Shown in pieces: positions 13,901 to 28,253 of a stretch of 64,000 bases of DNA (the first letter of the stretch is position 1; each line of letters opens with the position of its first letter). The notes under the pieces are model-generated. The model ran no database searches and was not told the origin of the DNA. It was given only the letters and a program-made list of their open reading frames with translations. Source of the DNA: Progne subis subis (taxonomy: Eukaryota; Chordata; Aves; Passeriformes; Hirundinidae); the NCBI GenBank assembly GCA_022316685.1, contig JAKJHU010000014.1, forward strand, positions 4,087,001 to 4,151,000. The letters are read 5' to 3'. The position numbers and the translations under genes were made by a program.

Positions 13901-16429
13901 ATATATTCATGGTCTCCAGTTATTTTGGTCCCTCTACGCACAGAGGTACTTCTTTTAAAAAAGATTTCAAAAAACAAGTGCCTATCAATGTTATAAATAG
14001 CCTAACACAATCTTGCTGGGGCTTGTCTCTAAGAAACGATGAACAATCAGGAATATTTTATTTATTTATGATTTAAAAAAATAATTCCAAGTGTGTTATT
14101 CCGTATTCCTCAGGTGTGCCAAGACATGCTAGATATCGCACCTACCAAAATTAAAATATTGAAATATTCCCATTGTTAACTAGAAATAATGAAAATTTAA
14201 ATAAAGCAGCTAAGTTATACAATTGCAAATTAAGAACAATTCTGGAGAATACAGGAAAAGAAGCGCATAATACGACACCTGAAAAAAGAATAATGAAAGG
14301 TTTTAAATCTGCTGTGAAATAGGATGTAATTAGGTAAATAATTAGTTATACATCTAGAGCATTACAAGAGAAGGTGTAAACTGTAGGGGCTCCATTTCAG
14401 CAGCATAGCTAGGGAGAACAAGAGCATTTAAAAAGGATACAATTTGCCTTAGTTCATCAAGTGGCTTTATCCTCCTCTAAGAAATACAGCCCTACTTTCA
14501 TGATTGCCAATATACTGCTTAAAATTATATTTATAATTAATTTTAATTTCCAAATTATTTTTATTAGGTTTTTTTTGTTGTTTTTTTGAGTTCTTTCTGA
14601 CTGGAACCACAGTAATTTGCTGAATTACTGAATCGCTGAAGTGCTGAATCTATATTTAGTCAACTAGTCCCTTCTGCTCAGATCTGCCAGTATAAGAAGA
14701 TGAGAAAAAGTTCACATTATACTCCTGGAAAAATTAATTTAATGTATTTGATTTTTTCTTTAAAGAAAGGTCTAAACAGCATTAGCTCAGACTTTTTCAT
14801 TCCCAGTGCATAATAATATTCATATAGTAATTCATGCCTGTCTTTTATTTAAATTTTTGGTTCTTTTTTTAAGGAAAAATAAGATAATGAATTTGATTAA
14901 ATCAAAACATTATTATAGAACACACATTCTGAAAGGCAAATTGAATACCATCAAGGAGCTTTTCTTGTCTTCATTCCATCTTCCCTTTCCCTAAATAATT
15001 AAGCCTTCTCTGAAAATCCAGACTTTCAGCTAAAGAGATAACTACTTTGCGATGCTGTACTTTAACATTTGCATGTATTCAAGGCTGGTGAGAGACAGTA
15101 TTTCCAGTGGGTATGAAATTCTTCTGGTAAAGAGGGAAAAGCAAATAACAGCTTTGTTACATTGCCTTCAAGATCAAACCAGGACCTCTCCACGGAGCTT
15201 TCCTCCATTTCGTAAAATCAGAGCCACATCATTACTTGTGAGCAAGGACTCACTGTAATTTTCCATATCTAGTAGAACGTGGTCTCTCTCAAAGCTAGCG
15301 TTCAAGTAACGCTGTAAGTAAAAAACATTTGATTTTACTGTATTCTCACATATTCCCAGGGTGGTTCAAACACTGTCTCAAACCCGTGCTAACAGAGATC
15401 CATCAGCTCCCTCTCAGCTGTAATAACAAACCAATCTTGAGCACACACAAATGTTTCCAAGGTTTCAAATGCTGGTGTGGGCAAAATAAAATAAGAGCTT
15501 TTCTGGCAAACTTTAACAGCATTCACAGCTGAGGAGAAGTAAATACATTGTTTGTAACACACACACACCAAAAAAAATAAATAAAAAAAAAGCATAAAGA
15601 CATCTCGCTATCTGGCAATGAACACTAATTCTCTATTACTATCAAGTCATCTCTTTTAAAGGATTACAAACAGTACTACAATAAACTTTTGATGCTTTCT
15701 GGAATAGCTGCCCCTGCAATTCTTGCTAAGGTCACACTTTTTCTTGTAATTTATCTTTCTGGTAGTTTTATGAGGCACTATTTACATCCTGTATCACAAT
15801 CTGGCATTGAAAACTAAAACTATTTGTGTATGGCTACAGGAAATCTTACTGCAGTTATTGCCATCCCTCTATGTATGAAATTGCCTTCCTCTCATCCCAG
15901 AAAAAGAAACGATTTCTCCTTTGGGGTAATAGATCTTCAGTTACTGATGGAATATCACCATTCTTTTCCCAAAGTCACTCTTCATGAGTGGCACAACAGC
16001 ACATAACAAGTACCTAACACTCTTCTTTAGATAAATCTGTTTTCTACCTCTGCTGAACTGAGTCACATAATATAATGCAGTCATAATGCAGTATCTAACA
16101 CAATAAATAAATAGAAGATGTTAAAATGTCTCTATGCACCAGGAGATCCAGTATGTAACCAATGCTGAAGTTAATTCTTTTGGGGTAGCCAGGGTTATTC
16201 AATAACCGAATTTCAGTGCAAACATTCTGAATTTTTTGGAGGATAATACAAATTTGGAGCAAGTGTCTAAGGAAACCATTAAAGAATATCCTTCTATGCT
16301 AACAGGTGCTGCAGGAATGCCAGCTGCTCTTGTCTAAGAGGATGCAAACGGGACCAGATCTCAAAAAGATTGACCTGTTTTGGAGAAATCAAACACATGA
16401 GCAAAGGATGATCACACAAAGTCTCTCAG

Positions 16430-16800
16430 AAGTCAGAAGATGCTAGTGCCACCACCCCCTTTGCTGGGACAGGCGTGCCCAGCTCAGCTGAGATGCCCTG
16501 GGAGAACCCTGGGGGCTCCCCGAGGCAGCGCAGGAAAGGTCTCTGAGGAAAGGCAGCAAAGCATTTAGGTCTGGTACATACAATTCCACAGTCCTGCTGG
16601 GAAAATTCCAACGTTCCCCCAACGCAGTCTGGGAAATGATCAGTTCTGCTAGTGCTGGGGAGGCAGAAAGCCCAGCTGGGCAAAGAAGAACCTCCCACCG
16701 AGGAGACCCAGAGCTCTGGAGCACCAGGGCACCTGGGGGACCCTCTGGCAGGGCCAGCCCTGTGCAGGAATGTCGCTGAGGAGTCTCTCACTTACCTAAT
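16430..16800. other. GC-richer patch without a recognised gene
   Basis: This patch is clearly richer in G and C than its surroundings. A 121-codon minus-strand frame crosses it, but the predicted protein shows no domain and no conserved look. A strong donor-like TAG|GTAAGTGAG lies at its right edge on the minus strand (exon side 16796). It may be an unrecognised old repeat or isochore fluctuation. Confidence 0.3.
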
Positions 16801-17429
16801 TTGAGATAGGATAATTTGATCTTTAATGTCAGTCTTAATTACATTAAAGGAGGGGAAGGGATCCAATCTTACTGCCAACATTTAATACTGGTATGACTCA
16901 TCCTGATCCGATTAACTGTTTCCCACACACAGAAACCTTTTTAATGTCAAGACACACTGAGTCAGGAGGAAATGAGAGAGACAGAAGAGAGACCCAGCCC
17001 TCCATGAGCCTCATTCCTCCTCAGGAGTCTGTGATCTGTACACGGCTGCCGAAGTGGCAGTGCTGGCAAAAACTGGAAAAATGGAGTTAGACTAATCCAG
17101 GCAGGATGCGACAAAAGTATGTAAAACCAATTTCCAAATCCACAAGACTAAAGGAGGATTTAATTTATTTAGTTTTGTATTTCTAGAATAATACCAAATG
17201 ATTCTTGTTTTAACAGAGTCTGCTTCTTAAAAAAAAAAAGAGCTGCAAATCCCAGATAATGCCCAGCCTGTTCACAGCGCCATGAACAACTCCCTGTGCC
17301 TTCCAGGAGCTCTGTGACAGCACCCGGCTCCATCCCAGCTCCTGCAGCCACCAGAGCCCAAATCCTCTGGTTTAGCTCAGTTTGTTAATCAGGACAGACT
17401 ATTAATATCAAGCCCTCTCAGGCATTCCT

Positions 17430-17432
<3 letters not shown>

Positions 17433-17469
<37 letters not shown>
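17433..17469. repeat. Poly-A tract, about 37 nt
   Basis: This is the longest uninterrupted A run outside the 46-kb block. It follows ordinary sequence with no recognisable retrocopy. An A- and G-rich stretch (GAAGAAAAAGAAAAAAAG) follows within 25 nt. Confidence 0.95.
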
Positions 17470-17473
<4 letters not shown>

Positions 17474-18691
17474 AGCTCAAGAAGAAAAAGAAAAAAAGCG
17501 TTAATTCAAAGAGTTAGTCACAAATTTTATTCATCATGGCGTGCTTCAATACAAGCTCTGAAAGGACTGATGAAACACAGAGATCAGGGGAAAAAAATAG
17601 AAAGAAATCACTAAATCATCTCACCTCACCTTTTCTACGCCACAGACATGTTTTGCCTTGTGTTGAACCCTACGACAGTTTGGCTAAAGAGCATCCAACA
17701 GCAGAACAAAGCCATAAAGGAATTGGTTCCATGCATCAGCTTTTCTGTGCTGTGTACTTTTACTTGTAATTTAATGCTGGATTCCTCCCCAGGTATCTAT
17801 TTTTATGTGGAAATACTGCTGCACTGTAATCAACTAACTTCATCTTACATTCTGTGTAATACCTATGTCGATGTGAATGAGATAAGCCCCCCCAAGCTAT
17901 ATTTATATCTAAGGACTGTGTCCTTAATAACTCTCTGGACATTATAATACAGCCACCATGGTACTTCGAGGTTTTACCACTCCAAAGGAACTATGAACAC
18001 CAGAAATACTTCTGGCACTGGGATCAGGAGGCAATCAGGCTTCAGCCACAACCACAGGGAGAAGTGGAATATATGACAGCTTTGAGAAGTGCTATGTAAA
18101 GGACAGCAACTCAGATATTATGCAAAATTCACATAGGCACAGAACCCCATGTAGAAATGGACAGGAAATAGATATGTTTCTGTCTGTAGGAAACAGCCTT
18201 CACAAAAGTTATTAAATTTGTTTTTGAAAGAACCCACACATTTTCCACAAGAACAAAATGAATACCTGTATTAACACCATGCCTTATCTATCTTCTTAGC
18301 ACATAAACTAAATAATTTAGAAACAATATCCCCTGCAGGGTCTGTGCTAGGATCCTGAGGAACCATGCAGATGCAACTTTTTTTTTGTCACTGGGTTTAA
18401 TTTTCTTAAATAGTTTGCAGAAATATTAGTAAAGAAAAATGGGCATTATTATACAGAAAAAAACCATTTGTATATTTTAGGTCACTATTTGCACTGCCAG
18501 CAACACAGCAGCAGGTTCCATTTGCCTTGCACTAAAAACATGTCATGAATAATTCAGCTCCTTGCTTCGTTCCCTAAATAGTTGACAGGGAACAGAAACT
18601 TTGCTCATGACCTGTATGGCCTTTTTTGAAGCCTGCCTATTTATTTAATAATGCACATCACAAGGCCCATCACCCAGGCTGGCATTTATTT

Positions 18692-18713
18692 AAAAAAAAA
18701 AAAAAAAAAAAAA
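18692..18713. repeat. Poly-A tract, about 22 nt
   Basis: A plain homopolymer flanked by AT-rich unique sequence. Confidence 0.95.
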
Positions 18714-19948
18714 TGCATTCAATAACGATTACTAACAAATGAACATGAAACAAGTGACTTCCCAGAGCTACCACCTTTTACTCACAAATAGCACTCAGCC
18801 AACTATTTCAATAATTAAATGCTCTCAATCTGCACTGCATCAGCCCTGGACAGGAAACAGATTCCAGAAGCACCGGGAACACCTTCCAGCCTGGCCACAA
18901 CTGTAACTGTAAATATCTGAGCTCTCTACTAAAGCACAGATGCCCTGCTGGAACAAAATAAACAAATTCCATCGAAGGCACATGGGCATTTTCATAGACT
19001 CCTCACACATTTTTAACTATTGATCCTCCTCACTGTCTCACCTCTCCAAATTTTGATAAAGTCCTGGGCTTCTGCAGCCTGTGGGCTTCAGTTAGTTACC
19101 TGAAATGGCAGCAAAATGGGATATTGCCTGGAGCATCACACCAGCACTGGACTGCTGAGTCAAGGTAATGTGCTTCAAAATTCTGGCCATTTCATCAATT
19201 CTGTATTACAAGAGAGGATTACTGCAGGAGTCTGCAGCCATGTCCCAACTTCCACTTCCTTGGAAAGATGTTCCAAACCACTTTCTTGCTCTAGACCCAG
19301 ATCTCAGAAAAATACTACAATTATTTGTAGTAAACAAACTCCTGTCTGTAGAGCTTGCCCAAATTTCCTCGAGAGAATTCAATCTGTGATGGGGTCATGA
19401 CCCTTTCAGCAATAGTGACCTTTCTCCTGAAGCCTCACACAACTCACTTAATTAGCCAGATAGCTAATGAAGATTGAGCACCCATTAAAAAAAGTAAAAC
19501 AAGTAAGACCTTCAAGTGCTATTTTTAATGCTCATTTTTTGTTTCTGTTATCTTCTCTACTCTGCTAAGTAACAAATCTTCACAAAAGAGAAATAAAGAC
19601 TTTAAATTGGTCAAGGACTAGATATTGCTTTGTGGGGAACCTTCAGCACATACACCCCAAAATTCCCCAAACAGGAACAAAAATCATGAGGTCTCCAAGA
19701 AAAAAGATTTCCAAACAATTTTGCTTCTGAGCTATTTGAACACTCTGTTTTGATAGTGACATTTTAATTCACTTTTCAAGTTTTATGTTTCCCTAAAAAG
19801 AAAAAAGAACGGAAAGAGAAAATTCCGCCTTACTGGAAAATTACAGCCTTTTCAGCCTTGAAGAAATACTCATAAACCAAGCGGAGTATGAGCCGGTATT
19901 TTAACTTGGACAGGAACATACGTAAATTGGTGGCAACTGGATGTGTCC

Positions 19949-20010
19949 AAAGGAAACATCAGTTTACATGAAGGATGAGAAAGGAAACACCAGCTTATAT
20001 GAAGGATGAG
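19949..20010. repeat. 31-bp tandem duplication, two copies
   Basis: Positions 19949-19979 and 19980-20010 are direct, immediately adjacent copies differing at three positions, all C/T transitions. Both copies begin AAAGGAAACA and end GAAGGATGAG. Confidence 0.9.
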
Positions 20011-22509
20011 ACTTGAAAATGTATATTTAAAGATTAGCCATTAGTGAGACTGAGAAATCAGACACACACACAGAGCAGGAGGCATTATTTCACTTCTCGT
20101 CCACAAACAGTACTCTAGAAATTCAAAAAAGCCTACTTATTTAATTTTGAAAAGTCTTATATTCTGCAAGTTCCAATACTGCTAGGGAAGGCCCCAACTT
20201 TTCAATGCAATCCATATTTGTTTCATTCCAGAAACTCATCAGCGTTCAAAGATAATTGAACTGAGAATAGAAGCCCCTTAACGGAAGACCACTGCAGAAC
20301 ACCACCATTAAAACTGATTATTATTCAGACAATATCAATTTCATTATCCCTGATCGATCCTGAGCAATGTTCCCCAGCAACCCTCAGTTACAGATGCTGC
20401 ATGAACAGTAACTTAATACAGTAAAATAAATCGCAGTTAGTTCAGTTCAGCAGTCTGACTTATCAGGCTCCCAGCAAATAGCTGTCAGAGGTGCTGATGG
20501 TAGGGAACTGCCTGTCAAAGCAGCACCAAGAAGGGCTGAGAAAACTCCTTCCCCTCAGGGCTTTGGTAATTTGATTTATGTCTATAGGCAGGAAACTAAT
20601 TGCTGATTGTTGTTGCAGTGCCTACCACGGAACTGCAGATTCCATCGAAAGGCTGGATCTCAGGAGTATGCATGGACTTCAGTTTTACACCATGCTGATG
20701 AGAGATGAATCCTTATCAGGAACCTGCTTGGCGATTCAGAAGTTTTAGGGACCTTTGCAATGCCCTCTGCCACGATCTCCTCTGAGATAAAGCCCACCCT
20801 CCTGAGCACACTGTAACGCCAACAAGTTCAGAGCAGACACAGGATCTTAAAAGCTCATAAATTTGTTCTTGTTCTTTGGATATATTATTACCCATTTTCA
20901 GATTTCTCCTAGATTTTAGGAGAAATTCCTGCAGTTGTTCAGGCAATTAGGAGACACTCCATGTGTCACTAATTAAATTGTTAAGAGGGTTTGTTCTGTA
21001 AGGTTTGCTGCTCACTGTCGTTATACGCACGTCCCTGGGACCACCAGCAAAAACTGCTGCTCCTCCTTGTATTGAATTGCAAGGACTGGACAGCGAAGGA
21101 CAATTTTGTCCAATTTCTTTACCCTGTGGGATTTACCAAATGGAAGCATGCGGCCTACAATAAAAACTGGTTGTCAACTCAGCAGGCTGTGTAGGTTTTT
21201 TCCTTCAAATTCTTCCTGATAGGAAAAATGTGGTTAAATCTATAACAATGATAGATGGCAAAGTAAATAACTCTTTAGCTTCAAAATACTGCCTCTTAGC
21301 CAGCATTAGTGTCAGAGTTGCTCAGCAGTCTTCAGTCAAGTATTTCTGTTTTTCAGGTAAAGTCAAGATCAGAACCTATCGCTCACCAAAAGTTTCTGAA
21401 AATGGATGGGTGTTTGAAATCCATAGATGTTTCACCATCCATTGCAGTTTGTCTCTGAAACAGAAATGATCCCTTGAAAATCGGAGCTTTTCAAACAGCA
21501 CCAGACACCGACAGGCAAAGGGGAAAGATGTCCTGGGGCAGCCCAGCTGATGGAATGATTCAAGGCATCACCAAGCCCTCCTCAATCCCTCTATTACCCC
21601 AAACAGGCAGGAATGTGGAATGCCAGACCTTTAAAAAGCAAATTACTCCCTCAGCCACACTGGCACAGCTCATTTCATCATCTATTAGGGAAAAGTAGCA
21701 CTTGTCACCATTCAGAATTGCTGTTCTAATTGGGACTAAATTGCCCCACACTTTAAGCAGTGATGGTAAAGAAGCAGACAGCTAATGGCCATGGAAATTG
21801 GTTCTCTCTCTAAACCCTAACCACACACCTCTTATGAGGACTGCGAGGCAATTGCATCAAGATGATCTTTAACGTTAGAATAAGTAAGATTATGCAATTC
21901 AAAAATAAGTGATTGGAGCAAAATTCATTTATACTTTATGCCCATCAAAAACCGGTGTCACTTTTTCGTGGAAAGCACGAGGCACTGTACAGCAGCAAGA
22001 CTAGGCTGTGACAGATAGTAAATTTATCAAGGGACTTACTACTTATTATGCTGATTTGGCATAATGTATTTTATTGATACTAATTCATTAACATATCACA
22101 CTTATTGATTAGGAAATCAAACATGCATTGCTCAGGAAAATTATTTTAAGTCAACACTACGTACTTAATTTACAAAGGATGCCATTATGGTACAAAAAAT
22201 CAGATTTCACTGTAAATGATCTCCCAAATCAAACATCCAACAATCAATATATTTTTATGGTTACTGTTAAAAAAATAATCAACTGAAAGGAAAAATTGTT
22301 CTCAGTGAAACACATGGTGGACTCAAAACCCATCCTTTTAATGGGGAGTTAAACCATAAACTAAGATAGTTCTTCAACAAAGAAAAGGAATATTATAAGC
22401 ATATGCTGCAGCTGACCCTAACAAGATCAAACTTACAGGTCCTTCTCATGCCTTATATCAATATAATGCATCCTTTTTTCATCTAAAGGAAAAGAAAGAA
22501 AATAAAATT

Positions 22510-22606
22510 AAAAAAAAAAAAAAAGAAACCAAGGAAAACCATAAAAATGACAAGCCTTTCTATGAACACCTCTGAAATACAGATATAACTTTTTTTTTTT
22601 TTTTTT
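22510..22606. repeat. Poly-A (15) and poly-T (17) tracts facing each other
   Basis: An A run at 22510-22524 and a T run at 22590-22606 are complementary and 65 nt apart, so the single strand could form an A:T stem around the intervening sequence. Both are probably ordinary homopolymers. Confidence 0.85.
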
Positions 22607-25600
22607 AAAGAAATGGTATTTGACATAAGTGGGTATCTGAAGCCTAAATTTATCAAGTCTCTGTTCCACAGATAGCACTTGGGTCACACAGGGCATCTTT
22701 CTTCCACAAAAGACACCTCCCCATGTTCCCAGAGCCATTCTTCAACGGGGAGGTGGCAGGGGAATAACTGAGAACTTTCTGTTGTTTGATATTACTCTTA
22801 TCTCCTTTCAAAAGGGGCTTTGTACTTATAAATACACATTCAAAACTATCGTGTGAATGAAGAGAATCCCAAGTGATTCCACGGTGGGAATGAAACAGAT
22901 CCAGGGAGCTTCTGGTTACATGGGAATACGCCAACATTAATTTCCAGAGAGGAAGCAGGCCTAACTAGATTTAATACCTGCATCTTTGATAGCAACACAA
23001 GAAACACCTGAAACTGATATCCAGGAGGAAACAGGATGAATTCCCACTGAGATTTGCTTTTTGCAATGCTCTTTTCAGCTGCCGGGGTGACAACCCCAAA
23101 ATTTGTGTACAGGGGACAAAACTGATGATGAGTGAAGTAAGCAGGGCCTAGGCCAGCACAGGTGGAGCTGTTAATTAACAGCAGCTCTTAACAGGAGTAG
23201 GCAAAATGGGTTACATTTGCACTAAATTAGAACCCCAGCAGTCACCAGAGCCCTCCTTTCCTCACACCTTCCTGAGGAGCTCTGCTCCTGCAGTGATTCC
23301 TCATTCCTGCCACAAAAGCAATTCACTAAGTCTCTAAATTTCACTCAGTCCAAATCTCAAAAACTCCAACTTTCCAAGAAGATGCAGGCTCTCTTTGCTC
23401 CCCAGGCATGGATTTCACAGGCTTTACCTAGGGAAAAGGTTTGAAGCCCCAAGTTTTTAACAGCATTGAGTACAACTGATCAGGGAACAGGAAACGCTTG
23501 CATATGGAAGCTTCTCAATTCACTTTGAGAAAAAAAAAAACCAAACAAGGAAAAGTCCTTTTCTGACTGCACTGGCACTTTTGTCCCTTGGCCATGACAC
23601 ACAGGAGAGCAGCTGCTGCCTGCTCCCCCGAAGCTCTTTGAAGAATTAAGCTTAAGTTATGGATGGCAGCAGACACCAGTGACAAATCAATTCTTGCCAG
23701 AGATGGATTTGGGAGATTCTGCAGGTGATATTACCAGCTGGAGTAAGGAACAGATACGCCTCTAAAGGACAGTTAGTTACAACTGGATGTATTATGAAGG
23801 GATTTAAACTTCCCTATTGCTCGAGGGGCGGAAAAATGATAGCAAAGGAAGCATTTGAGTGAGAATACACAGGATGAAAAGCAGGGTTGAAATGTAGGAG
23901 CTTCCCTGTAGACTGGCTGGAAAGCAAAGCAAAGATTCTTCTCTCTGTGCCCCAATCCCAGTTTTAATCATGGGAAGATGCATCTAAAAAAAACCTTGTG
24001 GATCTGATAATAACCAAGTTGCACAATTTTGGAAAGTAGTTATTGAGTAAAGCTCAATAAAGCTACAAGAATTTTAAAAACATGAGAGCAATTATCTTAT
24101 CTGATAAATAATGCACAGCCAGAGTTGTCATTGACAACATGACTGCCTGTTTCTTTTATTCTTATTATTCAACGTGAATCTTTGTTTATCCATTTAATTG
24201 ACCCCAAAAGCACAACCTCCCAAAAAATTATGCTAGCCCCACACTTTCCAAATAAAATAGGATTGTTTCATTTTTATTTGGTTTTGGAGCAATAAAACTG
24301 AAATAACTTTAGTTACATCATACAGAGAAAGAAAAAACAGGTGAATTTTCAAAAGCAGTGAAGTGATAGTAGAAATCTGAGTGTCATTTTAAAAAGTAGC
24401 TTTAACAAGTCAGATCTCAGTGAAAATTATGCATATTTTCATTGCAAATTCAGCAGTGTGCTGCTCACTGAAACTGGCAGTGGGCCTTTCTGCATTTTTG
24501 AAGGTCTGCCTCTTCCGACCTTCAGCATTTATAATAAACTGTAGAGGCTTGCACATCTAAATGCATCCATCCCTTTGGAGGGCAAGGCCCTTCCCAGTGT
24601 AATGATGGTATTTTGGCACTGCAGACATTCCTCAGGGAGCAGGGCTTGAGGCACAGGTCACTCCTCTCCAGCCATGCCCTCCTGACACGCTCTCCAAAAG
24701 GGCTCCAAGAACTCAACCCAACTGTCCCAGGAGATAACCTGCTTTCTGCCTATCAATTTAATCACCTTCATCCATCTCTTTAGCCCTGGTTAAGTTCTGC
24801 TGGTTACGGATATAAACTTAAGCAGTGCCCAAAATATTCCGTGTTTTAACTTCTACCTCTTTTGGATGTGGGATTTATGCCCTTTTCATACCCACCCTGA
24901 AGTATGAGAGCCAAGTTACACCTAACTTGAACTTAAAATTTTGTCATGTATCTTCCAGAAGAAAACTGTGAAAAGTTATGTTCATGGCACAAATGTAATT
25001 ACTGGATTCCCATCAGCCCAGTGACGCTTGCAGAATCATGAGTGATTTTACCAGATCTGAATCTGCCTGTACTGTGGAGAAGATTGTTTCTCTTTAAAAA
25101 TACATATCTGAACAAATGTAGTATTCACACTGCTGAACTGTTTGATTTAACTGATTTGACTGAATCCTGTTAAGAATATTGGTCCTTTTTTTCATTTTTG
25201 TCCCCGTTTAAAATGCAGCATGCTAGGTGAGGAAAGACTCTTCATTTTTCTTGTGGCAATTACTTTTTCCCTTCAGGCACCTCTGACAACTCATCTTGAA
25301 ACCTCTGAGACACTAGGAATGAACCGATTTCTACCTTTTATCATCACCAATGCAAGCACCTCCCTACAGGGGGTGGGGAGAGATGCTCAAAAAGGCTTAC
25401 AGAGATAATGTTGATTTAGGCTGCACCGTTGATTAAACAACTTGGCCAAGACCAGTAATTACAACTGTGCTAAATTGCACAGAAATTCTGTAGCATTCCC
25501 ATTCCATGGGAAATAAGGTGCAAAGCTGAAGGAATAGAAGCCAACACACCCAGTTTTCTTACCTAATGATTTCTAGTATGTCTGCTGGGGAAAAGAAAAA

Positions 25601-25748
25601 ACCTTAACATGGAGCTGGGGTGATGTAGCCAGCCAGGACTGGACTGACAAGAGGAGCCCACCAGGAGCCTCCAGTGGAGAAGCCACACAGGAAGACCTGA
25701 ATATCCCAAACCAGCAACCCATGAATACCAACTCCAGGTATCTACAGC

Positions 25749-25902
25749 ATCACAGAATTGTTTAGGTTGGAAAACACCTCTAAGATTGAGTCCAACCATT
25801 AAGCCAGCACTGCTGAGCGACAAGGTGACTAAACCACGTCCCTAAATGCCACATCTACACATCATTTAAATCCCTCCAGGGACAGGGACTCAGACACTTC
25901 CA
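25749..25902 (-). repeat. CR1 LINE 3'-end fragment
   Basis: Read on the + strand this begins with a CACAGAATTGTTTAGGTTGG-type sequence and continues with phrases matching the inverted avian CR1 3' end: AAACACCTCTAAGATTGAGT, CCAACCATTAAGCCAGCACT, GTCCCTAAATGCCACATCTA. It is therefore a minus-strand copy of about 150 bp. It retains the 3' terminus and is cut off at its 5' side, as expected for 5'-truncated LINE insertion. Divergence is modest. Confidence 0.88.
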
Positions 25903-26363
25903 TTCCTAACAGGGATTGGTAGGCAGGCTTCATTCAACTCATAGAGAATCCAGTCCAAATCCAAATAAAACCAATACAAGTTCCCTGGAGCACTTCTGCC
26001 ACTTCTTTAGCAGCGCAGAGTCAAATCCTCAAAGCTTCATCCAGCCATGAGCAGATTTCAGAAAGCTTCCACCCCAGACCTTCAAGCACACTAAGGTGAT
26101 GTCTGCTCCAGCACTTTGATTGGCACCTCTGTGTCTCTTAAACTGATTTTTTCCCCTCCTAATTCCTTTACAGGACTGTTAGCAAACTCCCATACCATCT
26201 GAGCCTGATCTAAGGAGTAAACAATCAAAATTAAATTAATGTCACGCTCAGTAACATTTAGAAATTGCAAGCTAAGCAGCTGCCACTTACTCCTAGTAAC
26301 TCAAAGTATTTTATTGAAGGAAGTTTTTCAATAACATACATTGATTTTGTCAGCTTTGGGCGC

Positions 26364-26389
26364 TTTTTTTTTTTTTTTTTCTTTTTTTT
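26364..26389. repeat. T-rich tract, T17 C T8
   Basis: A homopolymer interrupted by a single C, located in otherwise unremarkable intron sequence. Confidence 0.93.
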
Positions 26390-28132
26390 AACCCAAGCAA
26401 CAAATGTTGCATGTTCTGCACTTGGAGGCCTACACACACCCAGGTTTCATTGCAGTCACTCTGACTCCTGCCAAATGTTGAGCGAAAGCAACTGAACACA
26501 ACATGGGATAAAAGCTGTCTCAGACCAAAATGCTGGGTAAGGCAGTACACTAAAAGCAATGATTTCATATTTATATACAGAACTGATTGGTAGACATAGT
26601 AATATTCAACTGCTTTTACTGAAATCATGCCATTAAATGGAAAAGAAACACAAATATTAAGAATTATGTTAAAGGATGGCAACTACCAAAGTTTTTTAAG
26701 TTTTAAAATATTTATATAATTAATTTTACCTAAAATCCAGGTTCTCACTAGTATCCTAATGGCAAACTGAAATCATTTGAGAAGGGTTTGGAAAAAAAAC
26801 ATTAAATCATTAAAGGGTTTGAAAATAGATGGCTTTAAACCACACTTTGAAATCATAGAATGACAAGTGATTCCCAGACCCCAAACACAAAGTACTGAAG
26901 CATTATCCAGAGTCTGAGAGACATGTCAACAACTTGCTGCAATTTGTGTAATACCCAAGGCTTAGCTTACAACAATACTTTGGTTGTGACAAAGCCTAAT
27001 GACAGAATTCAGTTCAGTTTACTCTCCAAAAAAACAAAGAAGTTATCTTTTTACATTAAAAATCAACATTTTTTTCATGACCTCTACCTTTTCCCATTAT
27101 GAAAATAATTAGATCTGTATGAAGTAGAATCAGTTCAGTACATGAAAACTGTCATGAAACCCTTCATATTTACTTTTTCTCTTGAATTTAGTAACAGTGT
27201 TGGCTCAAAACCTGGTATGATCCACTACAGGATTTAAGACTTGGCTTAGCAACTATAATAAAAGACAAATATCATTAGAACACCCCTGTGGTTACCTCTG
27301 ATGTATTTCTGATCTACTCAATAACACCTCTTTGGAACACCACGAAAACAATCTTTTCTAACTTCAGGTATGTGAGTTCTGCTGCTTCTGAACTGATACT
27401 GATCAAAAAATTTGCAATACATTACCTTTAACATGAAAAAGGAACTTTGCATTCCAAAAGCCAAGAATAAGCTCACCTCCCCTCCCCATATAGAAGTAAC
27501 TCTCAAAAGTTGGCAAGAAAAACTGTTTTCTTCTACACTCACTGCTACAAAAAAGTGATTATACTCTGATATGTGTTATAGAGGCTTGTCAAAGCAGTGA
27601 GAGGATTCCACAATTTCACATTGAAAACAGCAAACCCAGATATTTTACAAAAATTTACGTTCTTAAAACAGGTAATAAAGAATATTCATTGCTGTCAATG
27701 AAAAAATAAAAAAAAATAAATCACCATCTTTCAGAGTGCGAAGGTCCATCTTTCCATCCTAAACCCATAGAGAATAAAGGTTTCATTTATCATATAGAGA
27801 AAAAACACCAGTTAGAGTTCACTTTTATGCCAAAAAATCACGGGGATTTCTCAAAGCACCAAATATTACAAAACATCATATCAGCCTTGTTTTTCAACAG
27901 TGTTATTTGGCAGTCAGCTGGATCTAGGACAGATGTTCTATTGTCTATTTTTCAATTCAATTTGAATTATCTATGTTTTTCAATTCATTTACATTAAAGA
28001 TAATATATTTAGCAGTAGAACATTATTAAAGCAAAACCTATTATGATCAGCACAAATTTGCAATATTAAAAAATGAGTTTTGTACACACTTATGAACATC
28101 TCCCAAGCATCATGATAAAACAGAACATGGGG

Positions 28133-28159
28133 AAAAAAAAAAAAAAAAAAAAAAAAAAA
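28133..28159. repeat. Poly-A tract on +, poly-T in the NAALADL2 transcript sense, 27 nt
   Basis: The run lies about 100 nt into the intron downstream of the NAALADL2 donor, and is therefore U27 in the pre-mRNA. U-rich elements near donors can recruit TIA1-type splicing factors, but those usually sit closer to the site. Confidence 0.95.
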
Positions 28160-28253
28160 GTCAGGGTTTGCAAATAAGATTCCACATTAAAAAAAACCCA
28201 AGTGAAGACTTTACAGTGGCACCTGAGAGCATTTAGACAAGAAACCTGCCAAG

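Noticed and set aside
16426..16791. 121-codon minus-strand frame in the GC-richer patch
   Set aside because: No recognisable domain or signal, and no acceptor that would join it to NAALADL2 was convincing.
26845..26870. TCATAGAATGAC, resembling the CR1 terminal repeat
   Set aside because: The following sequence does not continue into CR1, so the match is too short to call.
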